A stretch of DNA of 64,000 bases from Dokdonia sp. Dokd-P16 (GTDB taxonomy: Bacteria; Bacteroidota; Bacteroidia; Flavobacteriales; Flavobacteriaceae), in assembly GCF_003095655.1 (NCBI RefSeq), contig NZ_CP029151.1, positions 1,859,001 to 1,923,000 of the forward strand, read 5' to 3'. Under the pieces are notes generated by a model, which saw only the letters and a program-made list of their open reading frames with translations, had not been told where the DNA came from and ran no database searches. Shown piece after piece: positions 25,595 through 33,541 of this stretch. The number at the start of each line of letters is the position of its first letter. Position 1 is the stretch's first letter. Both the position numbers and the translations under genes were made by a program.

Positions 25595-26659
25595 TTACTT
25601 TACAGCAACTCTCCAGCCATATTTATCTTCAGAACGGTTGTACTGTATGTCGTTTAAAGCTTTCTTAAACTTCATACCGTAGCTATTTTCTGGTGCGTTT
25701 AGTTTGTGATCTTCACCTTTATAAGCAAAGCTTTTAAAAGGAACTACTACTGCTGCTGTACCTACACCAAAAATCTCTTTAAGCTCTCCAGCCTCAGACG
25801 CGGCAACAATTTCTTTTACAGCTACTGGTCGCACTTCTACATTGATTCCAGCATCTTTAGCTAGTTGAATTACACTCTTACGTGTGATTCCGTCTAGGAT
25901 TGTATCGTTAGTAGGTGCTGTAAGAAGTGTATCTCCCACGCGAAAAAACACATTCATTGTTCCAGCCTCCTCTAAATATTCGTGTGTGTTTGCGTCTGTC
26001 CAGATAATTTGTTGGTATCCTTCTTCCTTAGCAAGGTTTGTAGGGTAAAACTGCGCCGCATAGTTACCTGCTGCTTTTGCAAACCCTACGCCACCGCTTG
26101 CTGCGCGGCTATATTTCTCTGCAAAAACTACACTTACTTCTCCAGAGTAGTAAGACTGTGCAGGAGCAAGTATGATTAAAAATTTATAACGATCTGCAGG
26201 TGATGCAGAAACTCCAGATTGTGTTGCTATGTTAAACGGGCGTATGTATAATGAGTTACCATCACCAGCTTTTATCCAAGCTTCGTCTAGTTTTAAAAGC
26301 TCAGTAAGTCCTTCCATAAAGATATGCTTAGGAAGTTCTGGCATAGCAAGACGGGCAGAAGATTTATTTATACGAGCCCAGTTATCTTCTGGACGGAATA
26401 AAAAGACATCTCCGTTGTCATCTTTAAAGGCTTTCATTCCTTCAAAAACGGCTTGACCGTAATGAAAAACTTTAGCACTTGGCTCCATAGGTATCGGTCC
26501 GTAAGGAACGATTTCTGGTTGTTGCCATGCACCATTTGCATATTCTATAGAGAACATATGATCAGTAAAAACGCTTCCAAAAGCAAGGTTACTGAAGTCC
26601 ACATCGCCTATTTTTGAGGCGTTGCGCTTTTCGATACGAAGTGTAGAGGTTGTTTCCAT
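25595..26659 (-). CDS. ilvE: branched-chain amino acid aminotransferase
   Basis: PLP enzyme of valine, leucine and isoleucine metabolism (class IV aminotransferase, 354 residues). It shows LAFGSVFTDHMF, FHYGQAVFEGMKAF, RPEDNWARINKSSARLAMP, SLYIRPFNIAT, the PLP lysine in GFAKAAGNYAAQFYP, EAGTMNVFFRV and LDGITRKSVIQLA. Single gene between a terminator and its own promoter, divergent from the DUF4920 gene. Confidence 0.95.
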   Translation of the reverse strand: METTSTLRIEKRNASKIGDVDFSNLAFGSVFTDHMFSIEYANGAWQQPEIVPYGPIPMEPSAKVFHYGQAVFEGMKAFKDDNGDVFLFRPEDNWARINKSSARLAMPELPKHIFMEGLTELLKLDEAWIKAGDGNSLYIRPFNIATQSGVSASPADRYKFLIILAPAQSYYSGEVSVVFAEKYSRAASGGVGFAKAAGNYAAQFYPTNLAKEEGYQQIIWTDANTHEYLEEAGTMNVFFRVGDTLLTAPTNDTILDGITRKSVIQLAKDAGINVEVRPVAVKEIVAASEAGELKEIFGVGTAAVVVPFKSFAYKGEDHKLNAPENSYGMKFKKALNDIQYNRSEDKYGWRVAVK

Positions 26660-26664
26660 AACTA

Positions 26665-26672
26665 CAAATTTA
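26665..26672 (-). promoter_or_regulatory. candidate -7 element of ilvE
   Basis: The minus strand reads TAAATTTG, 5 nt before the ilvE start codon, so a transcript from it would be essentially leaderless. Confidence 0.35.
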
Positions 26673-26705
26673 GCGATTTACCGTCCTCAATGGATGATTT
26701 TTGCA

Positions 26706-26713
26706 TAATTTTG
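26706..26713 (+). promoter_or_regulatory. candidate -7 element of the DUF4920 gene
   Basis: TAATTTTG (TAnnTTTG), 27 nt before the ATG at 26741; upstream TTG not evident. Confidence 0.45.
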
Positions 26714-26740
26714 CGATGTACAAACTAAAATGAACTAATT

Positions 26741-27265
26741 ATGAAGATATTAGCAACAATATTCTTAATTGCCTTTACTATAATGAGCTGTAAGGAGCAG
26801 GAAGGTGCAAATGATAACGCTTTCGCGAAAGCGGAATCTGTAAATACCACGCTACAAGATGAGTATGTGAGTTATGGAGCTGCAATTTCTTCAGAAAATT
26901 CATTAACAAAAAGCGAGGTAGCAGAAAGATATGCAGCACTTGCCGAAGGTGATACTGCAGTTGTGAAATTTGAAGCACCTATAAACGCAGTATGCGCCTC
27001 AAAAGGATGCTGGATGCGCTTAGATATAGCATATGAAGAGCAAGTATTTGTAAAGTTTAAAGATTACGGATTCTTTGTGCCTACGGACACAAAAGAAGGT
27101 AGCGCAATTGTAGAAGGTAAAGCATATCTAGAAGAAGTATCTGTAGGCGAGTTACGTCATATGGCAGAAGATGCTGGGAAATCCAAGGAGGAGATTGCTG
27201 CAATCACAAAGCCAGAACGCGAGTTACGTTTTATGGCAGATGGGGTGTTACTTAAAGCAGAGTAA
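26741..27265 (+). CDS. DUF4920 lipoprotein
   Basis: A 174-residue exported lipoprotein (signal LATIFLIAFTIMSC, Cys17). The DUF4920 domain shows SYGAAISSENSLTKSEVAERYA, then APINAVCASKGCWMRLDI with two conserved cysteines, and VKFKDYGFFVPTD. The CxxxGCW motif suggests metal or thiol chemistry, but no function is established. A TTTCGCGAAA copy (26821-26830) encodes AFAKA right after the lipobox linker, a position where extra sequence would be tolerated. Confidence 0.88.
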   Translation: MKILATIFLIAFTIMSCKEQEGANDNAFAKAESVNTTLQDEYVSYGAAISSENSLTKSEVAERYAALAEGDTAVVKFEAPINAVCASKGCWMRLDIAYEEQVFVKFKDYGFFVPTDTKEGSAIVEGKAYLEEVSVGELRHMAEDAGKSKEEIAAITKPERELRFMADGVLLKAE

Positions 27266-27288
27266 TTTCTATTTTATAAAATCATTAG

Positions 27289-27319
27289 AAAAGGGTAGGC
27301 GCAGGCTTACCCTTTTTTT
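27289..27319 (+). terminator. terminator after the DUF4920 gene
   Basis: AAAAGGGTA...TACCCTTTT stem with a GC-rich loop and a run of seven T (27313-27319), 24 nt after the stop. Confidence 0.85.
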
Positions 27320-27339
27320 ACTAGTATTACCTAACAGAA

Positions 27340-28023
27340 ATGAAAAGAGAAATTATAACTACAGGAGACGGCTCAAAGACAATACATATTGCAGAGTGGG
27401 ATGAGCAATACCATTCTAAACATGGAGCGATACAAGAAGCGCGTCACGTATTTTTAATGACAGGGGTAGAGCACTACGTGGCTCAACATCAAGATCAAAA
27501 AGAAATTGCGATACTAGAAATGGGTTTTGGAACAGGACTCAATGCGTTGCTTACCTACTTTGAAGCAGATAAATATCAAGTTTCTTTTAATTATGTGGGA
27601 GCAGAAGCTTATCCAGTTTCTCAAGAGGAAGCTGCAGCAATGGATTATGCTAGTCAGCTAGAGGAAGAGGACGCTACAAGCGTTTATAACGACTTACACG
27701 ATGCTGCTTGGGAAAAGCAAATAGTAATAAGTGATCATTTTAAGCTTACAAAGCGTAAGCAGCGTTTTGAAGATATTACTGATAGTGAGGTTTTTGATTT
27801 AATTTATTTTGATGCCTTTGGACCAAGAGTTCAACCTACATTATGGACAGAAGCTATTTTTACTAAGATGTTTGCAGCTTTAAAGCCTAACGGTGTTTTG
27901 ACAACATACTGCGCTCAGGGAGCTGCTCGTAGAGCAATGCAAGCTGTAGGTTTTCTAGTAGAGCGACTCCCAGGACCTCCAGGCAAACGCGAGATGTTGA
28001 GAGCGACTAAGCTTGTTCTCTAA
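27340..28023 (+). CDS. mnmD: tRNA 5-methylaminomethyl-2-thiouridine methyltransferase MnmD
   Basis: The methyltransferase half of MnmC as a stand-alone protein (227 residues), which completes mnm5s2U34 in the wobble position of some tRNAs. Motifs: SAM site ILEMGFGTGLNALLTYFEA, EAYPVS, and the family hallmark YFDAFGPRVQPTLWT, with TYCAQGAARRAMQAVGF and PGPPGKREMLRA. The FAD-dependent oxidase half is absent, as usual in Bacteroidota. Its end overlaps the convergent DUF2809 gene by 17 nt. Confidence 0.9.
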   Translation: MKREIITTGDGSKTIHIAEWDEQYHSKHGAIQEARHVFLMTGVEHYVAQHQDQKEIAILEMGFGTGLNALLTYFEADKYQVSFNYVGAEAYPVSQEEAAAMDYASQLEEEDATSVYNDLHDAAWEKQIVISDHFKLTKRKQRFEDITDSEVFDLIYFDAFGPRVQPTLWTEAIFTKMFAALKPNGVLTTYCAQGAARRAMQAVGFLVERLPGPPGKREMLRATKLVL

Positions 28024-28390
28024 GTTTTTCAAAAACTATTATAAAGAGATATCCACCTACATACGCAAGCATATCCCACCACGAGAACGAGGTACCTAGA
28101 ATAATGCGTGACAATTTATTATCTGCTAGGCCAGTGTAGTTTATAAAGGAAATTGCTTGTAGGCCTTCTACTATAAAAGCAAATAGTAATACCGCCAGCG
28201 CAGTAATGTTTTTGCTTTTAAAACTTCTCGGGATATTAAACAATCCCATAATAAACACATAGATTAATACTACAACGATACTATCGCCTAGGTAGGGTCT
28301 TATGAAGTCGTCGTGTACGTAGAGAGCAATTAATATTTCCGTCGCTAGTAGGACTAAGAATGCGATGATGTATTTAAGTGATAAGCGCAT
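28007..28390 (-). CDS. DUF2809 membrane protein
   Basis: A 127-residue protein with four helices: YIIAFLVLLATEILIALYV, DSIVVVLIYVFIMGL, ALAVLLFAFIVEGLQ, SWWDMLAYVGGYLFI. The block HDDFIRPYLGDSIVVVLIY and the late SRIILGTSFSWWDMLAY match DUF2809. Function unknown. It is the last gene of the membrane-protein operon; its start shares one base with the upstream stop. Confidence 0.8.
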   Translation of the reverse strand: MRLSLKYIIAFLVLLATEILIALYVHDDFIRPYLGDSIVVVLIYVFIMGLFNIPRSFKSKNITALAVLLFAFIVEGLQAISFINYTGLADNKLSRIILGTSFSWWDMLAYVGGYLFIIVFEKLREQA

Positions 28391-29052
28391 TAGTTTTTGT
28401 GTTTAGAATGAGTGAATTGTAGTCCAAAAAAGGAAAGTATCATGATAGCTGCGTAGCCAAATGTGACTATCCAGGTTTTACTATTTATAAATGGATACCT
28501 TATTTGATACCATATATCGTTAGCAAGACTCATAGGGTTTTGAATAATATCCCAGCTATTCCATCTTAAAAATCTACCTAGATAAATTCCAAAGCCACAA
28601 AGTATAAATACGCCTATGATAACATAAGAAATATATTGAGGTCTCAATTTTAAAATGAGAAGCTTTTGCATATCACTTACCGTTAAGTACATTATAAATA
28701 ACGCATACCACACAAAGGCTATAAGCATTAAGATATCGTACCAAATAACATCTGGGGAGCTATGTTGCAAGTGCTGTAGATCACTTATTAAATAAGGTGT
28801 ATTAGGTAAAAACAATAACCATATCATTGCTATAGGAATCCATTTCCAGCTAGATTGCATCCATTGTTCTTTTGATATTAAAAGTAGCGAGCAAGCATAA
28901 GGTATAAAGGCAAGAAATAGGTTCCATATCAAGAAGAGAAAGAAGAAGGATCCTGTCATCTTAATGCGTATCGCAAGTAAAATGAAGCATAGTAAAAGAC
29001 CTCCTATGGGAATATAGAATTCTCTAAGTTTGGGGATGATAATTTTTTCCAT
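28390..29052 (-). CDS. DUF1361 membrane protein
   Basis: A 220-residue protein with six or seven helices. The signature WLLFLPNTPYLISDLQHLQ, followed by WYDILMLIAFVWYALFIMYL, identifies DUF1361. Conserved tryptophans and the NTPY/DL motif are family features; no activity is known. Separated by 2 nt from the upstream 101-residue gene. Confidence 0.82.
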   Translation of the reverse strand: MEKIIIPKLREFYIPIGGLLLCFILLAIRIKMTGSFFFLFLIWNLFLAFIPYACSLLLISKEQWMQSSWKWIPIAMIWLLFLPNTPYLISDLQHLQHSSPDVIWYDILMLIAFVWYALFIMYLTVSDMQKLLILKLRPQYISYVIIGVFILCGFGIYLGRFLRWNSWDIIQNPMSLANDIWYQIRYPFINSKTWIVTFGYAAIMILSFFGLQFTHSKHKN

Positions 29053-29054
29053 GA

Positions 29055-29360
29055 CTATAGAGAATTAAGAACAATTGCGCCACATGCAAAAGCTAGCGGA
29101 ATATTTAATAGCATAATAATTAGTGTCAAAAAATGCTCTGGAAGCTCATTGCGATGAGTCACAGCACTAAAAAGCACGCATACGAGAACAATAAGATGTA
29201 CTGGAAGCGTAGGAATTAAATGATAAATACCTATGATGGCAATTTGGGTGCTTCCTGTTACAAAGAATACAATCACAAATAAGATTCCAAGACAAGCACT
29301 AAATGCTGCCAGTTTAAGTGCAAATCGATTAATAGCGTGTTCTGGTATCGGTAATTTCAT
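29055..29360 (-). CDS. small membrane protein of unknown function
   Basis: A 101-residue protein with three predicted helices (LAAFSACLGILFVIVFFVTG, IYHLIPTLPVHLIVLVCVLFSAV, FLTLIIMLLNIPLAFACGAIVL). I recognise no family. Its start overlaps the end of the DUF4173 gene by 32 nt and there is no later usable start, so translation is probably coupled. Confidence 0.7.
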   Translation of the reverse strand: MKLPIPEHAINRFALKLAAFSACLGILFVIVFFVTGSTQIAIIGIYHLIPTLPVHLIVLVCVLFSAVTHRNELPEHFLTLIIMLLNIPLAFACGAIVLNSL

Positions 29361-30753
29361 AAGTTGACGTGTTTGGATGTAGTAAGCCTAAAAGTGTTTT
29401 GGATTGCCAGGTTTCTCGAGATAATGAAGATTGCCATTGCTCATAGCGATGTTGAATACTTGTACGATTCATAGGTTTTTCTGGGTGCGCTTTCGCGAAA
29501 GCGTATAAAATATCTCCATTGCTACTCCTCATAGAAAGTAAATAGGAAATGTCTGGAGTACCTACTTCGTGCAGATTATACGTAGTAATCGCACGATCCC
29601 AATTAAAACTTGAGATGATAATAAGAAGTATAAAAGCTGCGCGGGTATTTGATTTGAGCATAAATAGAAGATTGTGTTTACGAGCAATTTTTACATAAGT
29701 AGTAACCATTCCAGAAATGCAAAGCGTGAGATAAATAAATACACCTATTCTCTTATAAGTAAGTCCAAAACCACTGCTGTACATATAATTCTTATAAGCA
29801 GTAAGTAATATAATCACGATGTTAAGCGCAATCCATACATAGGTAAAATGCCTTAGTGTCTCACTTTTTTTGTAAAAATTGAGTTCACCTCTAAAGAGAA
29901 TTAATATAGTAGTAATCGCAATAATAATGGAAGTAACAAGTGCACTCACGCCATCGTGTACCGTGGTAGAAAGTGTCGCTGCATCTTCAAGTGGGTCATG
30001 TAATACGTACCAGATGTCTGTAATTATAAACAATACTATAAGCGCATTGAGTGCTCCTAATAGAATGGTGCCGAGTAGCTGTTCTCTATGAAGGCTCGTA
30101 GCTTTAATGTCAGATATAGGTTGTTCAGAGAGGGTAGTAGAAGCATCGCGATCTATAGAAGTAATGATATCTAGCTCTGCTTTTGAGGTTAGATTTAGAA
30201 TTAAATAATATCCCATAGCTGCAGTAAGTATCCAATTAAAATTTACGAAATCAAGATTAATAGCCGCAATCCATTCACCCAGAATAGGATTTGCTTTACC
30301 ATAGAGCGTAGCAAAAACCACCACCAGCGTAGTAACAACAGCTATGGTAAGGATGATAAATTTATAATTGTGATTACTTTTTCCCTTAGGGATGTCTTTA
30401 TTTGGATTCATCATACTATGTAAAGCACCTAGTAAGGATTGATATAGTCCGTTGAGCCACTGTATATATACTGCGTTTTTAATTCCCGAGATACTACCTG
30501 CAAATACAATAAAAGCCAAAATGCAAGTGGTGATCGCTAGCAAACTATTTACTGTAAATACAAATACGGCACTCAATAGATAGAGCCCTGCGGCAAGGAG
30601 AAATGATTTGTTGAACTTGGTTTCCGAACGAATGATAAGAACCGCTACTACAGTAATTATTGCAAATAATAGCATGTTGAGGCCAAGGCTTTGACCGTAG
30701 AATAGAAGACTAAAAAGGATAGCGCCTAGACATCTTATTATTGAAGTTTTCAT
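29329..30753 (-). CDS. DUF4173 membrane protein
   Basis: A 474-residue protein with about twelve helices and a short soluble C-terminus that contains PDISYLLSMRSSNGDILYAF. It fits the DUF4173 family in length and in WIALNIVIILLTAYKNYMY and YKRIGVFIYLTLC blocks. Function unknown. A TTTCGCGAAA copy (29491-29500) encodes AFAKA in YAFAKAHPEK. It overlaps the upstream Coq4-like gene by 4 nt. Confidence 0.7.
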   Translation of the reverse strand: MKTSIIRCLGAILFSLLFYGQSLGLNMLLFAIITVVAVLIIRSETKFNKSFLLAAGLYLLSAVFVFTVNSLLAITTCILAFIVFAGSISGIKNAVYIQWLNGLYQSLLGALHSMMNPNKDIPKGKSNHNYKFIILTIAVVTTLVVVFATLYGKANPILGEWIAAINLDFVNFNWILTAAMGYYLILNLTSKAELDIITSIDRDASTTLSEQPISDIKATSLHREQLLGTILLGALNALIVLFIITDIWYVLHDPLEDAATLSTTVHDGVSALVTSIIIAITTILILFRGELNFYKKSETLRHFTYVWIALNIVIILLTAYKNYMYSSGFGLTYKRIGVFIYLTLCISGMVTTYVKIARKHNLLFMLKSNTRAAFILLIIISSFNWDRAITTYNLHEVGTPDISYLLSMRSSNGDILYAFAKAHPEKPMNRTSIQHRYEQWQSSLSRETWQSKTLLGLLHPNTSTYEITDTRTRY

Positions 30754-31220
30754 AAAGGTTTGATTTTTAAGGTATGTTGTAAATCTGTGAGCGGTAGTGT
30801 GAGTAACTGTAAGTAATTGAGATTGTAAAAGCGATGAGCAGTCTTTCCTTTTTGAAAGGCTTTTATAAAGGACTTATAATGATCTATAAATAATGTTGAA
30901 CCTATGATGAGTGCAATAAAGAGGTATAGAGATCTCTTTGCATTACCAAGTAGTAACCACTGCATGGCGATTTCATCAGGGACAGAGTTATTTGTGTCAG
31001 TAAGTACGTGAAAGACGTCGTGATCTTCTAGTTGAGGTTCTGGTGTAAATTGATGTCTTAATAAAAAACATCCTAAATGGTACCCTAACGTCTGTGGCCT
31101 ATATGCTAGTAATTCTCTTACAGAAATATTCCAAGCAGCTTCTTTTTTAAAAAGCAATCTATACGGGATTTTACTCCATTCATATAAGCGTTCTAGTAAT
31201 AAATAGCGAAGTGTTTCCAT
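30750..31220 (-). CDS. Coq4-like protein
   Basis: A 156-residue protein. HDVFHVLTDTNNSVPDEIA contains exactly HDxxH-x11-E, the metal-binding signature of the ubiquinone-biosynthesis protein Coq4, with IAMQWLLLGNAKRS after it. Coq4 decarboxylates and hydroxylates a quinone precursor in ubiquinone makers. Flavobacteriia use menaquinone, so the substrate here must differ. A C-terminal hydrophobic segment (LYLFIALIIGSTLFI) suggests membrane association. An operator palindrome lies 11 nt upstream of the start. Confidence 0.65.
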   Translation of the reverse strand: METLRYLLLERLYEWSKIPYRLLFKKEAAWNISVRELLAYRPQTLGYHLGCFLLRHQFTPEPQLEDHDVFHVLTDTNNSVPDEIAMQWLLLGNAKRSLYLFIALIIGSTLFIDHYKSFIKAFQKGKTAHRFYNLNYLQLLTLPLTDLQHTLKIKPL

Positions 31221-31230
31221 AATTATAAAG

Positions 31231-31249
31231 TACTTTGTATTTCAAAGTA
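31231..31249. promoter_or_regulatory. operator palindrome, copy A
   Basis: TACTTTG-N5-CAAAGTA, upstream of the Coq4-like gene (start 31220) and downstream of the winged-helix gene. On the minus strand it covers a near -7 box, so binding would block transcription. It matches copy B at 32280-32298 in both half-sites and spacing. Confidence 0.65.
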
Positions 31250-31268
31250 AAATGATAAAAAAATATAG

Positions 31269-31562
31269 TTAGTTGTTGCCTAGTAATTTTTCAAGCGCTT
31301 CAATGTGTTTTTTAAATGCATTTTTACCTGCGGTCGTAACACTATAACTCGTGTTAGGCTTGCGGCCTATAAATGATTTTTGGACCACGATATACGCCTC
31401 TTTTTCTAATGCTTTTGCGTGACTAGCAAGGTTACCATCTGTAGCTCCTAAAAGCTCTTTTAGTTCTTTAAAATCTGCCTTTTCATTCACCATAAGCACG
31501 CTCATAATCCCTAGGCGGATACGATGATCAAAAGCTTTGTTTATGTTGTTTATGATGGACAT
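31269..31562 (-). CDS. winged-helix transcriptional regulator (HTH_34 type)
   Basis: A 97-residue DNA-binding protein. It shows FDHRIRLGIMSVLMVNEKADFKELKELLGATDGNLASHAKALEKEAYI and SFIGRKPNTSYSVTTAGKNAF, the short MarR/ArsR-like fold of the winged-helix PF13601 group. No ligand domain is present. It lies between the membrane protein at 31622 and the Coq4-like gene, and the two operator palindromes flank its transcription unit, so autoregulation of the whole operon is the natural inference. Confidence 0.85.
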   Translation of the reverse strand: MSIINNINKAFDHRIRLGIMSVLMVNEKADFKELKELLGATDGNLASHAKALEKEAYIVVQKSFIGRKPNTSYSVTTAGKNAFKKHIEALEKLLGNN

Positions 31563-31602
31563 TCTTGATTTTTTGAAAAGGCTATTTATTGTGATGTGTA
31601 GT

Positions 31603-31618
31603 TTACGCTTTCGCGAAA
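31603..31618. repeat. TTTCGCGAAA palindrome, half extended
   Basis: Core 31609-31618 with a left arm TTACGC but no right arm (continues AAT), in the 59-bp gap between the 31622 gene and the regulator. Confidence 0.85.
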
Positions 31619-31621
31619 ATA

Positions 31622-32272
31622 CTAGTGACTTCTATCATATTTATTATACATGATTACTCCATAGATGATATGAAATACTCCAAAGCCTAATGCCCAAAAA
31701 TACAATCCGTATCCTATAAATTGAGTAGCAATAAGGCCAATAATAATATTTGCAAGTCCTAGGTATTTGATATCTCCTAGTGTGTATTTACTTGCGTTTA
31801 CTAAGGCAAGCCCGTAAAATATAAGTGTTGCTGGAGCAATAAGACCTATTATACCATATTGTATAAGTACGATAGAGAAGACTCCTCCCGTAACTAATGG
31901 AATGGCAAAATTTGCAATAAGTCGTTTTGACGAAGTGTCCCAAATGGACTCTTTGTTTCTAGCTGCTTTCTTGTAAGTTAAAATAATACCAGTTCCTATA
32001 GCAAGAAGTAGTGTGACTAGAAATAGTATAATTAAGTTTCCTGCAAGCTCTGCTGTTGCAAAAATTCTTAAAATGAGATTTAAAAAATCTTCTCTACTTG
32101 AAGCAAATAATTGAATATGCCCTTGAATTAAATAATGTGCAACAACGGCAGCTATAAGAGCATACACTCCAGCAAGTATACCAGATAATCCACTTAATGA
32201 CATAAAACGTGAAGATTTGCTCATCATCGTTTTGATGCTTGCAATGTCTTCTAGATATTTTGATGACTCCAT
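31622..32272 (-). CDS. membrane protein, first gene of the regulated operon
   Basis: A 216-residue protein with six predicted helices, beginning SKYLEDIASIKTMMSKSSRFMSLSGLSGILAGVYALIAA (two blocks). This N-terminus and the pairing with a small winged-helix gene recur in Flavobacteriia, from memory, but I know no function. Operator copy B overlaps its probable promoter (TAACTTTG on the minus strand). Confidence 0.75.
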   Translation of the reverse strand: MESSKYLEDIASIKTMMSKSSRFMSLSGLSGILAGVYALIAAVVAHYLIQGHIQLFASSREDFLNLILRIFATAELAGNLIILFLVTLLLAIGTGIILTYKKAARNKESIWDTSSKRLIANFAIPLVTGGVFSIVLIQYGIIGLIAPATLIFYGLALVNASKYTLGDIKYLGLANIIIGLIATQFIGYGLYFWALGFGVFHIIYGVIMYNKYDRSH

Positions 32273-32279
32273 AATAAAG

Positions 32280-32298
32280 TACTTTGAAATTCAAAGTT
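32280..32298. promoter_or_regulatory. operator palindrome, copy B, overlapping a promoter
   Basis: TACTTTG-N5-CAAAGTT, 8 nt upstream of the start at 32272. The minus-strand -7 box TAACTTTG (32292-32299) is built into it, the layout expected of a repressor site. Confidence 0.7.
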
Positions 32299-32477
32299 AA
32301 CTTTAATTTTGAATTTATGCAAACATTATAAATTATTTTTCCCTAGGTGCTTGTAAGATATGTGCTTAGTGGTAATCTAGGTAGGTGATGGGTGAGCGTA
32401 GGCTCTTGAATAGAGGTTATTATAAGTTATGCTTAAATAGATAAGAATATACATTAAGAAACAACTGCATGACTCCA

Positions 32478-32549
32478 TAGCCCCGATTGCAATGAAAATC
32501 CCGCAATGGAGCGCTAGCGCAATGAGGAATTGTAATGTAAAGCGGGTAA
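32478..32549 (+). ncRNA. structured intergenic element, possible small RNA
   Basis: Within the otherwise empty stretch 32299-32620. ATAGCCCCGATTGCAATG...GTAATGTAAAGCGGG folds as a long hairpin: CCCG pairs with CGGG, ATTGCAAT with ATTGTAAT (one G-U pair), and GCGCTAGCGC forms the inner stem. From memory, flavobacterial genomes carry many intergenic copies with an AGCCC-GAT start and an AGCGG-AAGCGGGA end; whether that is the Rfam Flavo-1 motif I cannot verify. Confidence 0.4.
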
Positions 32550-32620
32550 CAACGCTCAAAGTATACAATATCCTTCTGCTCAAAAAAGAAAGGATGAATG
32601 TAAAATAGGGTAGAGAATTC

Positions 32621-33538
32621 TTAGAAAACCGTATCCTGTGTCTCGTCTGTAAAGTATTCTAGAAATTTCATGCCACGGTAGGAGTTACCATGTTTATTAA
32701 GTTTAGGGCTCCACACGGCAATGGAGAAGGAATTAGGTAAAATCGCAACCATGCCGCCACCCACGCCACTTTTACCAGGAAGACCCACACGGAAGGCAAA
32801 CTCACCAGCCTCATCATAAAACCCGCAGGTTTGCATAATGGCGTTTATACGTTTTGCCTGAGCAGGTTTTACCACCTTCATGTCTGTTTGAATCTGCTTG
32901 CCTTTATTTGCCAGAAACCCAAAAGTAAAAGCTAGTTGCTCACACGTCATCTCTATAGAGCAAAGATGAAAGTATAGGTCTGTAACTTGATTGCATGTGT
33001 TTTTAATATTGTCAAATGACTTTATGAAATTTGCTAGCGCATAATTACGATAGCCCGTAGCTTGTTCTGATGTTGCGATAGCAGTGGAGTAGGTAAGATC
33101 TTTAATGCCAGAAACCTCTCTCACATAATCCAGCAGCGCCGCTTTAGGATCATCAAACAGGTCACAAATAATATCGCACATCACAATCGCACCAGCATTG
33201 ATGAGCGGATTTCTAGGGATTCCGTTCTCACTCTCCAGTTGTACTAGCGAGTTAAAGGCAGTTCCAGAAGGTTCAAAATCCATGCGATCCCAGAGCTTAT
33301 CGCCTATTTTTGATAGCACCAGGCTCAGGGATAATACCTTAGCAATACTTTGTATAGAAAACTTTACCGTGGCATCACCACAAGTAAACTGTTCTCCGTT
33401 TTTTGTAATGAGACAAACGCCAAATTGATCAGGATTCACTGTCGATAGCTCAGGTATATAGCTGGCAACGGCCCCTTTATTTTCCATTTTCAACACCTTT
33501 TGATAAGTGCTGTCTAGTATGTTTTGGCAATCTATCAT
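32621..33538 (-). CDS. glsA: glutaminase
   Basis: Serine-type glutaminase (beta-lactamase-like fold, 305 residues) hydrolysing glutamine to glutamate and ammonia. The SxxK catalytic pair is in KFSIQSIAKVLSLSL; it also has GTAFNSLVQLE, NPLINAGAIV and the C-terminal GLPGKSGVGGGMVAILPN. It follows the secreted protein gene by 3 nt and ends a unit headed by a Na+/solute symporter, which suggests uptake and deamidation together. Confidence 0.95.
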   Translation of the reverse strand: MIDCQNILDSTYQKVLKMENKGAVASYIPELSTVNPDQFGVCLITKNGEQFTCGDATVKFSIQSIAKVLSLSLVLSKIGDKLWDRMDFEPSGTAFNSLVQLESENGIPRNPLINAGAIVMCDIICDLFDDPKAALLDYVREVSGIKDLTYSTAIATSEQATGYRNYALANFIKSFDNIKNTCNQVTDLYFHLCSIEMTCEQLAFTFGFLANKGKQIQTDMKVVKPAQAKRINAIMQTCGFYDEAGEFAFRVGLPGKSGVGGGMVAILPNSFSIAVWSPKLNKHGNSYRGMKFLEYFTDETQDTVF

Positions 33539-33541
33539 GCG

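Noticed and set aside
32377-32583. 68-codon minus-strand frame between the regulated operon and glsA
   Set aside because: It runs through the structured hairpin element and lacks a promoter or family resemblance.
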